Source of the DNA: an uncultured beta proteobacterium
Lineage (GTDB): Bacteria > Pseudomonadota > Gammaproteobacteria > Burkholderiales > Burkholderiaceae_C
Length of the DNA stretch: 64,000 nt
Direction: 5' to 3'
Assembly (NCBI GenBank): GCA_903869595.1
Contig: CAIPZV010000044.1
Coordinates: 38,466 to 102,465, forward strand
Shown: positions 7,895 through 17,517 of the stretch, one piece after another
Position numbering within the stretch: the stretch's first letter is position 1
Layout: every line of letters starts with the position of its first letter
The notes under the pieces: model-generated
The model's input: the letters and a program-made list of their open reading frames with translations, nothing else
Told to the model about the DNA's origin: nothing
Databases searched by the model: none
Translations under genes and position numbers: made by a program

Positions 7895-8674
7895 ATGGCC
7901 TGGATGCAGTCCTTAAACCCGCCCATGCGCGATTGGCGCGGCCATTCGGTGTGGATACTGGGGGCCAGCAGCGGCATAGGCCGCGCCACCGCTGCCGCGC
8001 TGCACGCGCAAGGCGCCTTGGTCACCGTGTCGGCACGCAGTGCGCAGGCCTTGCAGGACTTTGTGCAAGCCCATCCCGGCAGCGCCGCGCAGGTGCTCGA
8101 TTGCAGCGACGCGCAAGCGGTAGCGCAGGTGGCGCAGCAGTGCTGGCCAGGCAGCGCACCGGCCATGGTGCTGTATTGCGCCGGCCACTACCAGCCCATG
8201 CGCGCGCAAGCCATGGACTTAGATGAAATGCGCCGCCATTGGGAGATCAATTACCAGGGCGCGCTCAACGTCTTGCAAGCTGTGTTGCCTGGCATGCGCG
8301 CACGCGGAAACGGCCATATCAGCCTGGTCGCCAGTGTGGCGGGCTACCGGGGGCTGCCCAACAGCCTTGCCTATGGCCCGACCAAGGCTGCCATGATTAA
8401 CCTCGCTGAAAATTTGTACCTAGACTTACAAACCGACGGCATTGCGGTCTCCGTGGTGAACCCCGGCTTTGTGCAAACCCCGCTAACGGCTAAAAATAGT
8501 TTTTCTATGCCCGCCTTGATCAGCCCCGAGCAAGCCGCCGATGCGATGTTGCAAGGCTGGGCGCACGGGGAGTTTGAAATCCATTTTCCGCGCCGCTTTA
8601 CCAATTGGATGAAGCTCTTACGCATCATGCCCCAGCGCTGGTACTTTTATTTGGTGAGCAAGGCTACGACATGA
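7895..8674 (+). CDS. Short-chain dehydrogenase/reductase
   Basis: A classical 259-residue SDR. The cofactor motif GASSGIG is at 23-29; the catalytic triad candidates are S147, Y160 and K164 (YGPTK). The N-terminal GASSGIGRAT with no acidic residue directly after it favours NADP(H). It starts 3 bp after the DUF3833 stop. It would oxidise or reduce a hydroxyl/keto group on the operon substrate. Similar SDRs are part of the same conserved cluster in other proteobacteria. Confidence 0.85.
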   Translation: MAWMQSLNPPMRDWRGHSVWILGASSGIGRATAAALHAQGALVTVSARSAQALQDFVQAHPGSAAQVLDCSDAQAVAQVAQQCWPGSAPAMVLYCAGHYQPMRAQAMDLDEMRRHWEINYQGALNVLQAVLPGMRARGNGHISLVASVAGYRGLPNSLAYGPTKAAMINLAENLYLDLQTDGIAVSVVNPGFVQTPLTAKNSFSMPALISPEQAADAMLQGWAHGEFEIHFPRRFTNWMKLLRIMPQRWYFYLVSKATT

Positions 8675-9171
8675 CCGCGCCCACCGACCTCACTAATGAC
8701 CCGTCTATGCCTGCTACGCCCTCTGATGTGGAACATGCGGCGCAAGCCGCTGCATTGGAAGCCGTGGTGCAATGGTTCGAGCATTTAACGCCAGCTAGCG
8801 TGCAAGAGCTGTCCCGGCATTACGCGGCTGATGCGCGCTTCAAAGACCCCTTTAATGACGTGACCGGTGTCCCGGCAATTGAGGCTATTTTTGTGCACAT
8901 GTTTGAGGCCTTGATTGCGCCGCGCTTTGTGGTGACGTGCAGGGTAGCGCAGGGCGCGCAGTGCTTCCTAACCTGGGAGTTTCGCTTTGGCTTTCGTAAC
9001 TTCCACCAAGGCCGCGAGCAAGTGATTTTGGGCGCTTCGCATTTGGTGTTCGATGCCGCAGGCAAAGTGCAGCTGCACCGCGACTATTGGGACGCTGCCG
9101 AAGAGTTGTATGAAAAACTGCCGCTAGTGGGAGGCCTGATGCGCTGGCTCAAGCGCCGTGCAAACAGCTAG
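8671..9171 (+). CDS. NTF2/SnoaL-like protein
   Basis: 166 residues. The central part (VVQWFEHLTPASVQELSRHY, then ARFKDPFNDVTGVPAIEAIF) is the start of an NTF2-like alpha+beta barrel, and the C-terminal half (ASHLVFDAAGKVQLHRDYWD) completes it. Such proteins bind small hydrophobic ligands or act as isomerases/hydratases. ATG 8671 overlaps the SDR stop (ATGA), and an in-frame upstream start at 8605 would lie deep inside the SDR, so 8671 is chosen. It is the last gene of the eight-gene cluster and converges on gst. Confidence 0.75.
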   Translation: MTAPTDLTNDPSMPATPSDVEHAAQAAALEAVVQWFEHLTPASVQELSRHYAADARFKDPFNDVTGVPAIEAIFVHMFEALIAPRFVVTCRVAQGAQCFLTWEFRFGFRNFHQGREQVILGASHLVFDAAGKVQLHRDYWDAAEELYEKLPLVGGLMRWLKRRANS

Positions 9172-9184
9172 GTCCTAACACACA

Positions 9185-9799
9185 TCAAAAGGGCACGGTG
9201 TCTGCGAAGCTCGGACGCTGCGAGAGCTTTTCATACAGTTTAGCCAAATTGGCGTGGCGGCTGCGCCAATCGATATGCGCAAAGCGGAAATCCAGATAAG
9301 CCAGTGCGCAACCGACGGAAATATCAGACAGCGTCAGGTGGATGTCAGAGCAAAAATTGCGATCGCCCAAGCCGCTGGACATGGCTTCTAAGGAGGCATC
9401 CGTTTTAGCCATTTGCCGGTCTATCCAAGCCTGGCTGCGTTCGTTGCTGCTACGCCCGGCCCAGGTCGCTTCCAAGCGCGCCAGAATCAGCGCATCTAGC
9501 ACGCCGTCGGCCAGCGCTTCCCAAGTCTTCACTTCAGCGCGTGCGCGCCCGGGGCTTGGAATAAGTTTCCCCACTGGCGAGAGTGCATCGAGGTATTCCA
9601 CAATCACGCGCGAGTCGAATAGGGCTTCGCCGCCTTCCATGACCAGACAGGGCACTTTACCCAGGGGGTTGGACTGGCCAATGGTGGTGCCTGCGGCCCA
9701 GACGTCCTCGGTCACAAACGCGTAGTCGAGTTTCTTCTCTGCCATCACGATGCGTACTTTGCGCACATAGGGGCTGGACGTCGAGCCAATCAATTTCAT
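9185..9799 (-). CDS. Glutathione S-transferase family protein
   Basis: 204 residues. The thioredoxin-fold N-terminus MKLIGSTSSPYVRKVRI is followed by the GSH-binding NPLGKVPCL and DSRVIVEYLD (the E/D-S type loop). The helical C-terminal domain contains SDISVGCALAYLDFR, the N-capping box region. SSPY at residues 8-11 suggests a serine-type active site. ATG 9799 is used rather than the in-frame ATG at 9817, because homologues begin at MKL. It is transcribed away from purB. Detoxification or stress reduction is the usual role; no substrate is visible. Confidence 0.85.
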   Translation of the reverse strand: MKLIGSTSSPYVRKVRIVMAEKKLDYAFVTEDVWAAGTTIGQSNPLGKVPCLVMEGGEALFDSRVIVEYLDALSPVGKLIPSPGRARAEVKTWEALADGVLDALILARLEATWAGRSSNERSQAWIDRQMAKTDASLEAMSSGLGDRNFCSDIHLTLSDISVGCALAYLDFRFAHIDWRSRHANLAKLYEKLSQRPSFADTVPF

Positions 9800-9848
9800 A
9801 TGGTTTGGTAGTTCCAACTAGGGAGGGGCATTCTATACAGGGTGATAA

Positions 9849-11243
<1,395 letters not shown>

Positions 11244-11370
11244 GCGCGCCACCACGATTACCGTGCTAAGTTAGCAAATTCAGATGGCTGTTAGCGCCAA
11301 GAGCGATAGCCTTTGTCGTCCTCAAATCATGGATTGTCGCGGTCTTCGGCCGCCCAAATGCCTTGCAAGC

Positions 11371-11391
11371 TTGGGCCATGTAAAGGCCCAA
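11371..11391 (+). terminator. Weak hairpin downstream of purB
   Basis: TTGGGCC-ATGTAAA-GGCCCAA, a 7-bp perfect stem in the space between convergent purB and rsmI. There is no long T run, so it may only stabilise or weakly terminate transcripts from either side. Confidence 0.3.
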
Positions 11392-11421
11392 ACGGTTGTT
11401 AGCGTTTGCCGTCCTAGACCC

Positions 11422-12348
11422 TCAACTTTCCCCTTCATCTTGTTGCTTCAGCACCAGCGCCCGTTCATAAAGCGCATTGCGCGCCTCGCCGCTGATGTCG
11501 GCGGCCAACTTTACTGCGGTTTTTAAGGGCAGCTCGGCTAGCAATAAGCGCAGTATCCGGTCGTCCTGCTTTGGTTCCAATGGCGCATCAGGGGCGTGCA
11601 CCACCAAAGTGAATTCGCCGCGCAAGCGCATGCTGTCCGCGCCTAGCCACTCGCCCAAAGCATCGGCGCGCATGCTGGCGATTTCTTCAAATTGCTTGCT
11701 CAGTTCGCGTCCTAAGGTCAGCGTGCGCGCCCCCAGACTGGCGAGTGCTTGCGCCAGCGCTTGCATGCGGTGAGGTGCCTCCAGCAGCACAAAGGCCCGC
11801 GATTGCGCAGCCAGCGCGTCCAGCGCTTGCGCCCGCTCGCCGGTTTTGCTGGGCAAAAAGCCGGCGAATATAAACCCCGAATCGCTTTCGCCGCCTTGCA
11901 CCGCGCCTGCTGCGCTGAGCAAGGCGGTCACGCTGCTGGCGCCGGGCAGTGGAAGTACCCGCAAGCCTTGCGAGCGCACATGCGCTACCAGGCGTGCGCC
12001 GGGGTCGCTGATGCCTGGCGTGCCGGCATCGCTGACGCAGGCCACGCGCGCGCCCTGGCGCAGCAAGTCCACCACGCTGTGGGCCGCTTGGGCTTCATTG
12101 TGCTGGTGCAGCGCCAGCAATTGCGCGCTGCTTTTGTCGATGCCGTAGGCGCGCAAGAGCGTCCGCGTGTGCCGCGTGTCCTCGCAGGCGATGTGGTCGG
12201 CCAAGGCCAGCACATGCAAAGCGCGCAGGCTGATGTCGGCCAGATTGCCGATGGGCGTGGCCACCACATAGAGCGCACTTTTCGGATAATCCTGGGCACC
12301 GGCTGCCTCGTGGGCGGCCTTCAGGGCGGAGTCAAATAATGCAATCAC
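11422..12348 (-). CDS. rsmI: 16S rRNA (cytidine-1402-2'-O)-methyltransferase RsmI
   Basis: 308 residues, tetrapyrrole-methylase fold. The SAM/substrate segments YVVATPIGNLADIS (near 28-41) and SDAGTPGISDPGARLV are diagnostic. The enzyme 2'-O-methylates C1402 of 16S rRNA in the ribosomal P site. The start is taken as GTG 12348 because no methionine lies between it and the conserved core; this start overlaps the divergently oriented yraN start by 10 bp. The order rsmI/yraN/diaA/dolP is conserved with enterobacteria except that lpoA is absent. Confidence 0.95.
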   Translation of the reverse strand: MIALFDSALKAAHEAAGAQDYPKSALYVVATPIGNLADISLRALHVLALADHIACEDTRHTRTLLRAYGIDKSSAQLLALHQHNEAQAAHSVVDLLRQGARVACVSDAGTPGISDPGARLVAHVRSQGLRVLPLPGASSVTALLSAAGAVQGGESDSGFIFAGFLPSKTGERAQALDALAAQSRAFVLLEAPHRMQALAQALASLGARTLTLGRELSKQFEEIASMRADALGEWLGADSMRLRGEFTLVVHAPDAPLEPKQDDRILRLLLAELPLKTAVKLAADISGEARNALYERALVLKQQDEGES

Positions 12349-12737
12349 GCAAGGGTTTCCTTGGGGCGCAAGCCGCGCAGCCTAGCAGCAAAAAAATCGG
12401 CGATGCCGCCGAGGACGAAGCCTTGCAGTATTTGCAGGACCGGGGCCTGCGTCTGCTGACGCGCAATTATCGGACACCGGGGCGCGGCGGCGGCGAGATC
12501 GATCTGGTCATGCGCGCTACCGATGGCACGTTGGTGTTTGTGGAGGTGCGCAAGCGCCTGAGCACACGCCACGGCGGCGCGGCGGCCAGCGTGGGATGGG
12601 TGAAGCAAAAACGTATTGTGCGTGCCGCGCAGCACTATTTGTTGAGTTTAAGCCGCCTGCCGCCTTGTCGTTTTGATGTGGTGGAAGTGGATAACGAGGG
12701 CGTGCACTGGTTGCCTGGCGCGTTTGATGCGGGCTAA
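12339..12737 (+). CDS. yraN: YraN family (UPF0102) nuclease-fold protein
   Basis: 132 residues with the PD-(D/E)XK-like core: E26 region, GGEIDLVM (51-58), VFVEVRKR (67-74), the last giving the ExK-type triad as E-V-R-K. The family is related to Holliday junction resolvases but its cellular function is unproven. It begins at ATG 12339 on the opposite strand to rsmI with overlapping 5' ends, and sits upstream of diaA as in many proteobacteria. Confidence 0.9.
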   Translation: MQSRKGFLGAQAAQPSSKKIGDAAEDEALQYLQDRGLRLLTRNYRTPGRGGGEIDLVMRATDGTLVFVEVRKRLSTRHGGAAASVGWVKQKRIVRAAQHYLLSLSRLPPCRFDVVEVDNEGVHWLPGAFDAG

Positions 12738-12881
12738 AGAGGAGGCTTCTGGTCTAAGCAGACTGTCGCCTTGCGGCGCATATGGTTGCTGCGATGTCGC
12801 ACGCTCTGCCACAGCGCGGCCTGTCGCAATTTCCGCCTTAACGGCTGCTGGTTTAGCGGGTGGGGCCTTATGCTTGGCGGT

Positions 12882-12887
12882 TATCAT
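12882..12887 (+). promoter_or_regulatory. -10-like box of diaA, leaderless pattern
   Basis: TATCAT ends exactly 6 nt before the diaA ATG at 12894, with no Shine-Dalgarno. Suggests a leaderless transcript; the -35 is poor. Confidence 0.35.
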
Positions 12888-12893
12888 CGGGCC

Positions 12894-13493
12894 ATGCTTG
12901 AACAACGCATTGAACAACACTTCATCGACAGCGCCGACCTGAAGTACCAAGCGGCGCAACTACTGAGCAAGCCGATTGCGCAAGCGATTGGTGCCATATT
13001 GGCCAGCGTGACCAGCGGCGGCAAAGTGCTGGCCTGTGGCAATGGCGGATCCGCCGCCGACGCGCAGCATTTTTCGGCGGAATTTGTAGGTCGGTTTGAA
13101 CGCGAGCGGCCCGAGCTGGGCGCCATTGCCTTAACGACGGATACCTCCATCATCACCGCGATCGCCAACGACTACGATTTCAATTCCATTTTTTCGCGCC
13201 AAGTGCGCGCGCTGGGCCAGGCTGGCGATGTGTTGCTGGCTATTTCCACCAGCGGCAATTCCGGCAATGTATTGGCAGCCATCGAAGCGGCACACCAGCG
13301 CGATATGGTGGTGGTCGCGCTGACAGGCCGTGGCGGCGGGAAAATCGGCCAGGCCCTGCGCGATACCGATGTGCATGTTTGCGTACCGCATGAGCGCACC
13401 GCGCGCGTGCAGGAAGTTCATATTTTGACACTCCATTGCATTTGCGATGGAGTAGATGCCCAGCTAATGGGTGAACAGGAAAGTGCTTTATGA
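12894..13493 (+). CDS. diaA: SIS-domain protein DiaA (DnaA-initiator association) / phosphoheptose isomerase-like
   Basis: 199 residues, a single SIS domain. GNGGSAADAQH (49-59) and ISTSGNSGN are the phosphosugar-binding loops. The family includes GmhA and DiaA; neighbours yraN and dolP favour DiaA, which binds DnaA and promotes timely replication initiation. The start is ATG 12894; upstream in-frame ATGs belong to the non-conserved leader. The 3' end overlaps dolP by 4 bp (ATGA). GmhA activity cannot be excluded from sequence alone. Confidence 0.85.
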   Translation: MLEQRIEQHFIDSADLKYQAAQLLSKPIAQAIGAILASVTSGGKVLACGNGGSAADAQHFSAEFVGRFERERPELGAIALTTDTSIITAIANDYDFNSIFSRQVRALGQAGDVLLAISTSGNSGNVLAAIEAAHQRDMVVVALTGRGGGKIGQALRDTDVHVCVPHERTARVQEVHILTLHCICDGVDAQLMGEQESAL

Positions 13494-14110
13494 AATCTAT
13501 GCTTCGTTATCTTGCGCTCGGCCTTGCCCTGCTGTCCACGCTTCTGTCAGTGAGCGCCTGCTTCCCTTTGATGGCCGGCGGCGCGGTGATGACCGGCTTG
13601 GTCGCGGTGGACCGCCGCACCTCGGGCGCCATGCTGGAAGACCAGTCGATTGAGCTGAAAATTAGCAGCCGTATTCGTGATGCCTTGGGCGAACGCGTGC
13701 ATATTTCGGTTACCAGTTACAACCGCAAAGTGCTGCTCACAGGCGAAGCTCCTGACCAGCAAGATAAAGAGCGTGCGGGCGAGATCGCTAAAAATATCGA
13801 CAACATCACCAGTGTCTGGAATGAGGTTGGCGTAACCTCCATAACTACCTTGACCGAACGTACCAACGACTTAGTTGCGGCAGGGCGTATCAAGGCGGAT
13901 CTGATCGATGCCAAAGATTTGTTCAGCAATGCTTACAAGATTGTGGTCGAGCGTGGCACGGTCTATGTGATGGGGCGTATCACCGCGCGTGAGGCCAAGC
14001 GCGTCTCCAGCGTAGCCAGCGGTGTGACCGGCGTTAAAAAAGTGATCCTGGTGCACGAGACTATCACCGAGGACGAGTTGGCCAATATTCAGGCCAAGCC
14101 GGCCAACTAA
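13490..14110 (+). CDS. dolP: DolP-like (YraP) dual-BON outer-membrane lipoprotein
   Basis: 206 residues with a signal peptide and lipobox ending at C24 (SVSAC). Two BON domains follow, roughly 50-115 (ISSRIRDALGERVHISVTSY) and 125-195 (KADLIDAKDLFSNAYKIVVERG). BON domains bind anionic phospholipid; DolP supports outer-membrane integrity and BAM-complex function in E. coli. Start codon overlaps the diaA stop, so translation is coupled. Confidence 0.88.
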   Translation: MKSMLRYLALGLALLSTLLSVSACFPLMAGGAVMTGLVAVDRRTSGAMLEDQSIELKISSRIRDALGERVHISVTSYNRKVLLTGEAPDQQDKERAGEIAKNIDNITSVWNEVGVTSITTLTERTNDLVAAGRIKADLIDAKDLFSNAYKIVVERGTVYVMGRITAREAKRVSSVASGVTGVKKVILVHETITEDELANIQAKPAN

Positions 14111-14241
14111 GCCGGCTGACCTAGGTTAAAAGCGCGCGCTTGCAGTCGCTGCGCGTTGCCTAGCAAGCTTGGCGGTGCCCTATCCCTTGTCTATGGTTTA
14201 GGTGCGTCCCAAGTCGTGCTTAAGACGCAGGCCCACCTCTG

Positions 14242-15177
14242 TTATTTCAAGCGTTTGATCAGGCTGGACGTATCCCAGCGCCGCCCGCCCATGTTTTGCA
14301 CATCGGCGTAAAACTGGTCCACCAGCGCGGTAACCGGTAAGCGCGCACCGTTGTGTTTGGCCTCGTCCAACACCAGGCCTAAGTCTTTGCGCATCCAGTC
14401 CACCGCAAAGCCAAAATCGAATTTATCGGCCACCATGGTTTTGCCACGGTTATCCATTTGCCAGCTTTGGGCTGCGCCTTTGCCGATCACATCGAGCACC
14501 TGTTCCATATCCAAGCCGGCTTTTTGCCCGAAGGCAACCGCTTCGCTCAGGCCTTGCACCAGACCGGCAATCGCGATTTGGTTGACCATCTTGGCCAACT
14601 GCCCGGCGCCGCTCTCACCCAGCAGGGTAAAGGCACGGGAGAAGGCCATGGCGGCCGCCTGCGCTGCATCAAAGGCCGCCGCCTGGCCGCCACACATGAC
14701 CGTGAGCATGCCGTTTTGTGCGCCGGCCTGGCCTCCCGACACCGGCGCATCCACAAAATGCAGCCCCAGGGTCTGGGCCTGGGTATTCAGTTCGCGCGCC
14801 ACTTTGGCCGATGCCGTGGTGTGGTCTACCAGGACGGCACCCGCACGCATCCCAGCAAAAGCGCCGTCGCTGCCCTGCACTACGCTGCGTAGGTCATCGT
14901 CATTGCCGACACAGCAAAATACGATGTTGGCGCCTTGGGACGCTTCGCGGGGGTTTAGCGCACTGGCATGCGCGCCCAGGGTGCTGGCGTGGCCCGAAAA
15001 TTCCTGCAACCAGCTTGCAGATTTAGCCGGCGTGCGGTTATAGACAGTCACCTGGTGCCCCGCCAGCGCCAGGTGGCCGGCCATGGGGTAGCCCATTACG
15101 CCCAGCCCTAAAAAGGCCACCCGCTGTGCGGGTGCTGGGGCATAGGTTTTTGGGTTCACGGAGGCGGGTTGGCTCAT
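14242..15177 (-). CDS. NAD-dependent beta-hydroxyacid dehydrogenase (GlxR / 3-hydroxyisobutyrate dehydrogenase family)
   Basis: 311 residues. NAD-binding GLGVMG at 24-29; substrate-binding DAPVSGG at 143-149; catalytic K196 in GQLAKMVNQ with N199. These fix it to the beta-hydroxyacid dehydrogenase family (2-hydroxy-3-oxopropionate reductase, 3-hydroxyisobutyrate dehydrogenase and relatives). The N-terminal 18 residues before the Rossmann fold are a variable extension. It is not in an operon: pilU lies upstream on the same strand 38 bp away, but they are functionally unrelated. The exact substrate is uncertain. Confidence 0.85.
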   Translation of the reverse strand: MSQPASVNPKTYAPAPAQRVAFLGLGVMGYPMAGHLALAGHQVTVYNRTPAKSASWLQEFSGHASTLGAHASALNPREASQGANIVFCCVGNDDDLRSVVQGSDGAFAGMRAGAVLVDHTTASAKVARELNTQAQTLGLHFVDAPVSGGQAGAQNGMLTVMCGGQAAAFDAAQAAAMAFSRAFTLLGESGAGQLAKMVNQIAIAGLVQGLSEAVAFGQKAGLDMEQVLDVIGKGAAQSWQMDNRGKTMVADKFDFGFAVDWMRKDLGLVLDEAKHNGARLPVTALVDQFYADVQNMGGRRWDTSSLIKRLK

Positions 15178-15215
15178 ACATCTTCCTTAATAGGCGGGTT
15201 GGCGGAGCCCGCACT

Positions 15216-16352
15216 TTAGACGATTATGAGATTTTCCGTGCCCTTACCCAGGCTAGCCACACTCTCTTGCTTACCGCGAAGTTTGATCTCCAGGCGCAAG
15301 TCGTTGGCCGAATCGGCATGGCGTATTGCTTCGTCATAACTAATGAAGTTCTGTTGGTGTAGCGCGTAGAGTGACTGGTCAAAGGTTTGCATGCCCAGGC
15401 TTGCGCTCTTTTTCATGGTCTCTTTGATCTCTGCCACTTCACCTTTTTTGATGAGCCCGGCCACCATGGTTGAGTTCAACATGATTTCGGTTGCCGCAAC
15501 ACGCCCCTTACCACTAGCGCGCGGCAGCAAGCGCTGCGAAATAATGGCGCTCAAGTTAAGAGACAGGTCTTGCAAGAGTTGTGGTCTGCGCGTATCCGGG
15601 AAAAAATTGATGATCCGGTCCAGGGCCTGGTTGGAGTTGTTAGCGTGCATGGTGGCGATACAAAAGTGACCAGTCTCGGCAAAGTCAATGATCAGCTCAA
15701 CGGTTTCGCGGTCACGCAATTCGCCAAACATGATCACATCCGGCGCCTGGCGCAAGGCATTGCGCAAAGCGCTTTCCCAGCTCTCGGTATCCAAGCCGAC
15801 TTCGCGTTGGGTGAGGATGCAGTTTTTGTGGGGATGCACAAACTCTACAGGGTCTTCTACGGTGACGATGTGCCCGTAAGAATTGGCGTTGCGCCAGTCC
15901 ACCATCGCTGCCAGGGTGGTGGACTTGCCCGAACCCGTGCCACCCACCATGATGCATAAACCACGCTTGTTCATGGCCACTTGCTTCAAAATGGGGGGCA
16001 GGTTCATCTCGTCAATACTCGGCGGCTTGAAAGGTATGGCGCGAAGCACCATGCCGACCTTGCCCAATTGCACAAAAACGTTGACCCGAAAGCGCCCTAT
16101 GCCCGGCGGCGAGATGGCAAAGTTGCACTCTTTATGGCGCTCAAAATCCGCAAACTGGCGGTCTGTCATGAGGGCGCGGGCCAGCATGGCGGTGTGCTCG
16201 GATAGCAAGGATTGCGGCGAGGCTTTGGTCAGCACACCGTCTATTTTGAAGGCCGGAGGAAAGTCTGCGGTAATGAATAAATCGCTCGCGTTATGGCTGT
16301 GCATCAGCTTGAGCATGTCTGAAAATAATTGCGATGCTTGTTCCCGATTCAT
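15216..16352 (-). CDS. pilU: Type IV pilus retraction ATPase PilU
   Basis: 378-residue hexameric secretion ATPase. Walker A GGTGSGKST at 137-145; Asp box and Walker B region VIMFGELRDRET; His box with TMHANNSNQA. The longer C-terminus and replacement of the PilT AIRNLIREGK motif (here TMVAGLIKKGEVAEIKE) distinguish PilU from PilT. PilU assists PilT in retraction (twitching, DNA uptake). It follows pilT by 48 bp on the same strand. Confidence 0.93.
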   Translation of the reverse strand: MNREQASQLFSDMLKLMHSHNASDLFITADFPPAFKIDGVLTKASPQSLLSEHTAMLARALMTDRQFADFERHKECNFAISPPGIGRFRVNVFVQLGKVGMVLRAIPFKPPSIDEMNLPPILKQVAMNKRGLCIMVGGTGSGKSTTLAAMVDWRNANSYGHIVTVEDPVEFVHPHKNCILTQREVGLDTESWESALRNALRQAPDVIMFGELRDRETVELIIDFAETGHFCIATMHANNSNQALDRIINFFPDTRRPQLLQDLSLNLSAIISQRLLPRASGKGRVAATEIMLNSTMVAGLIKKGEVAEIKETMKKSASLGMQTFDQSLYALHQQNFISYDEAIRHADSANDLRLEIKLRGKQESVASLGKGTENLIIV

Positions 16353-16400
16353 AGTAAATCTCCCTTGAGGTCTTGTATATGCGCACTGCGCACCCCGAAA

Positions 16401-17444
16401 TTAGCCATTGAAAGACTCTGGCGTTTTGGCTTTGCTACGCGCCTCGTCGCGCGAAATGCGGTTGGACTTCACCAGGGCTAACAAGTTTTGGTCCAGCGTT
16501 TGCATGCCTACGCCACTGCCCATTTGAATGGCTGAATACATTTGTGCCACTTTGCCCTCGCGGATGAGGTTGCGGATGCTGTTGCTGCCCAGCATGATTT
16601 CATGCGCTGCCACGCGTCCGTCGTTGGTCACGTTTTTGCACAAAGTTTGCGAGATCACTGCTTGCAGCGACTCGGACAACATGGCGCGCACCATTTCTTT
16701 TTCGTCGCCAGGAAAAACATCAATAATCCGGTCGATGGTCTTGGCGGCACTAGAGGTGTGCAAAGTGCCAAACACCAAGTGCCCGGTCTCAGCCGCAGAC
16801 AATGCCAGGCGTATGGTTTCCAAGTCGCGCAACTCGCCGACCAAAATCGCGTCCGGGTCTTCGCGCAGAGCCGAGCGCAGCGCTTCTGCAAATCCATGGG
16901 TATGGGGTCCGACTTCTCGCTGGTTGATCAGGCAATTGCGCGAAATATGGACAAATTCAATCGGGTCTTCAATCGTCAGAATATGCCCGTTCTCGTTTTC
17001 GTTGAGATGGTTCACCATGCCCGCCAGCGTGGTGGATTTACCCGAGCCAGTGGGGCCAGTTACCAGCACTAGGCCGCGCGGCTTAAGGGCGATCTCGGCA
17101 AAGATCGGCGGCGCATTGAGCTGTTCCAAACTCAAGATTTTGCTGGGAATGGTTCGAAATACAGCACCTGCGCCACGTAAATGGTTGAAGGCATTGACCC
17201 GAAAGCGCGACAGGCCTTCGATTTCAAATGAAAAATCAGCCTCCAGCATTTCTTCAAAGCGCTTGCGCTGGCCGTCGCTCATGATGTCGTAAATCATGGC
17301 CAGTACGTCTTTGTGCTCCAAATCGGGCAGGTTCAGGCGCCGCACGTCCCCGTGAACCCTTAACATGGGCGGTAAGCCCGCCGAAAGGTGCAAGTCCGAG
17401 GCCTTGTTTTTGACGCTAAAAGCCAGTAGCTGCGATATATCCAT
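16401..17444 (-). CDS. pilT: Type IV pilus retraction ATPase PilT
   Basis: 347 residues. Walker A GPTGSGKST at 130-138; Walker B ILVGELRDLET; His box FGTLHTSSAAKTIDRI; and the PilT-specific NSIRNLIREGK near the C-terminus. It powers pilus depolymerisation at the inner-membrane platform. It is first of the pilT-pilU pair and divergent from yggS, a neighbourhood common in beta- and gammaproteobacteria. dprA in the same window also serves DNA uptake. Confidence 0.96.
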   Translation of the reverse strand: MDISQLLAFSVKNKASDLHLSAGLPPMLRVHGDVRRLNLPDLEHKDVLAMIYDIMSDGQRKRFEEMLEADFSFEIEGLSRFRVNAFNHLRGAGAVFRTIPSKILSLEQLNAPPIFAEIALKPRGLVLVTGPTGSGKSTTLAGMVNHLNENENGHILTIEDPIEFVHISRNCLINQREVGPHTHGFAEALRSALREDPDAILVGELRDLETIRLALSAAETGHLVFGTLHTSSAAKTIDRIIDVFPGDEKEMVRAMLSESLQAVISQTLCKNVTNDGRVAAHEIMLGSNSIRNLIREGKVAQMYSAIQMGSGVGMQTLDQNLLALVKSNRISRDEARSKAKTPESFNG

Positions 17445-17505
17445 GGTCCTGATTCCCTATCCCTAGCTATAGTTTGCTAACAATTAAAATAATTATTTCA
17501 AATAC

Positions 17506-17511
17506 TATATT
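17506..17511 (+). promoter_or_regulatory. -10-like box of yggS, leaderless pattern
   Basis: TATATT ends 6 nt before the yggS ATG at 17518, inside an AT-rich 73-bp divergent spacer shared with pilT. No Shine-Dalgarno is present. Confidence 0.4.
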
Positions 17512-17517
17512 CTAATT

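Noticed and set aside
11284..11526. 80-codon plus-strand frame after purB
   Set aside because: Runs into the rsmI 3' end, no ribosome site or motif.
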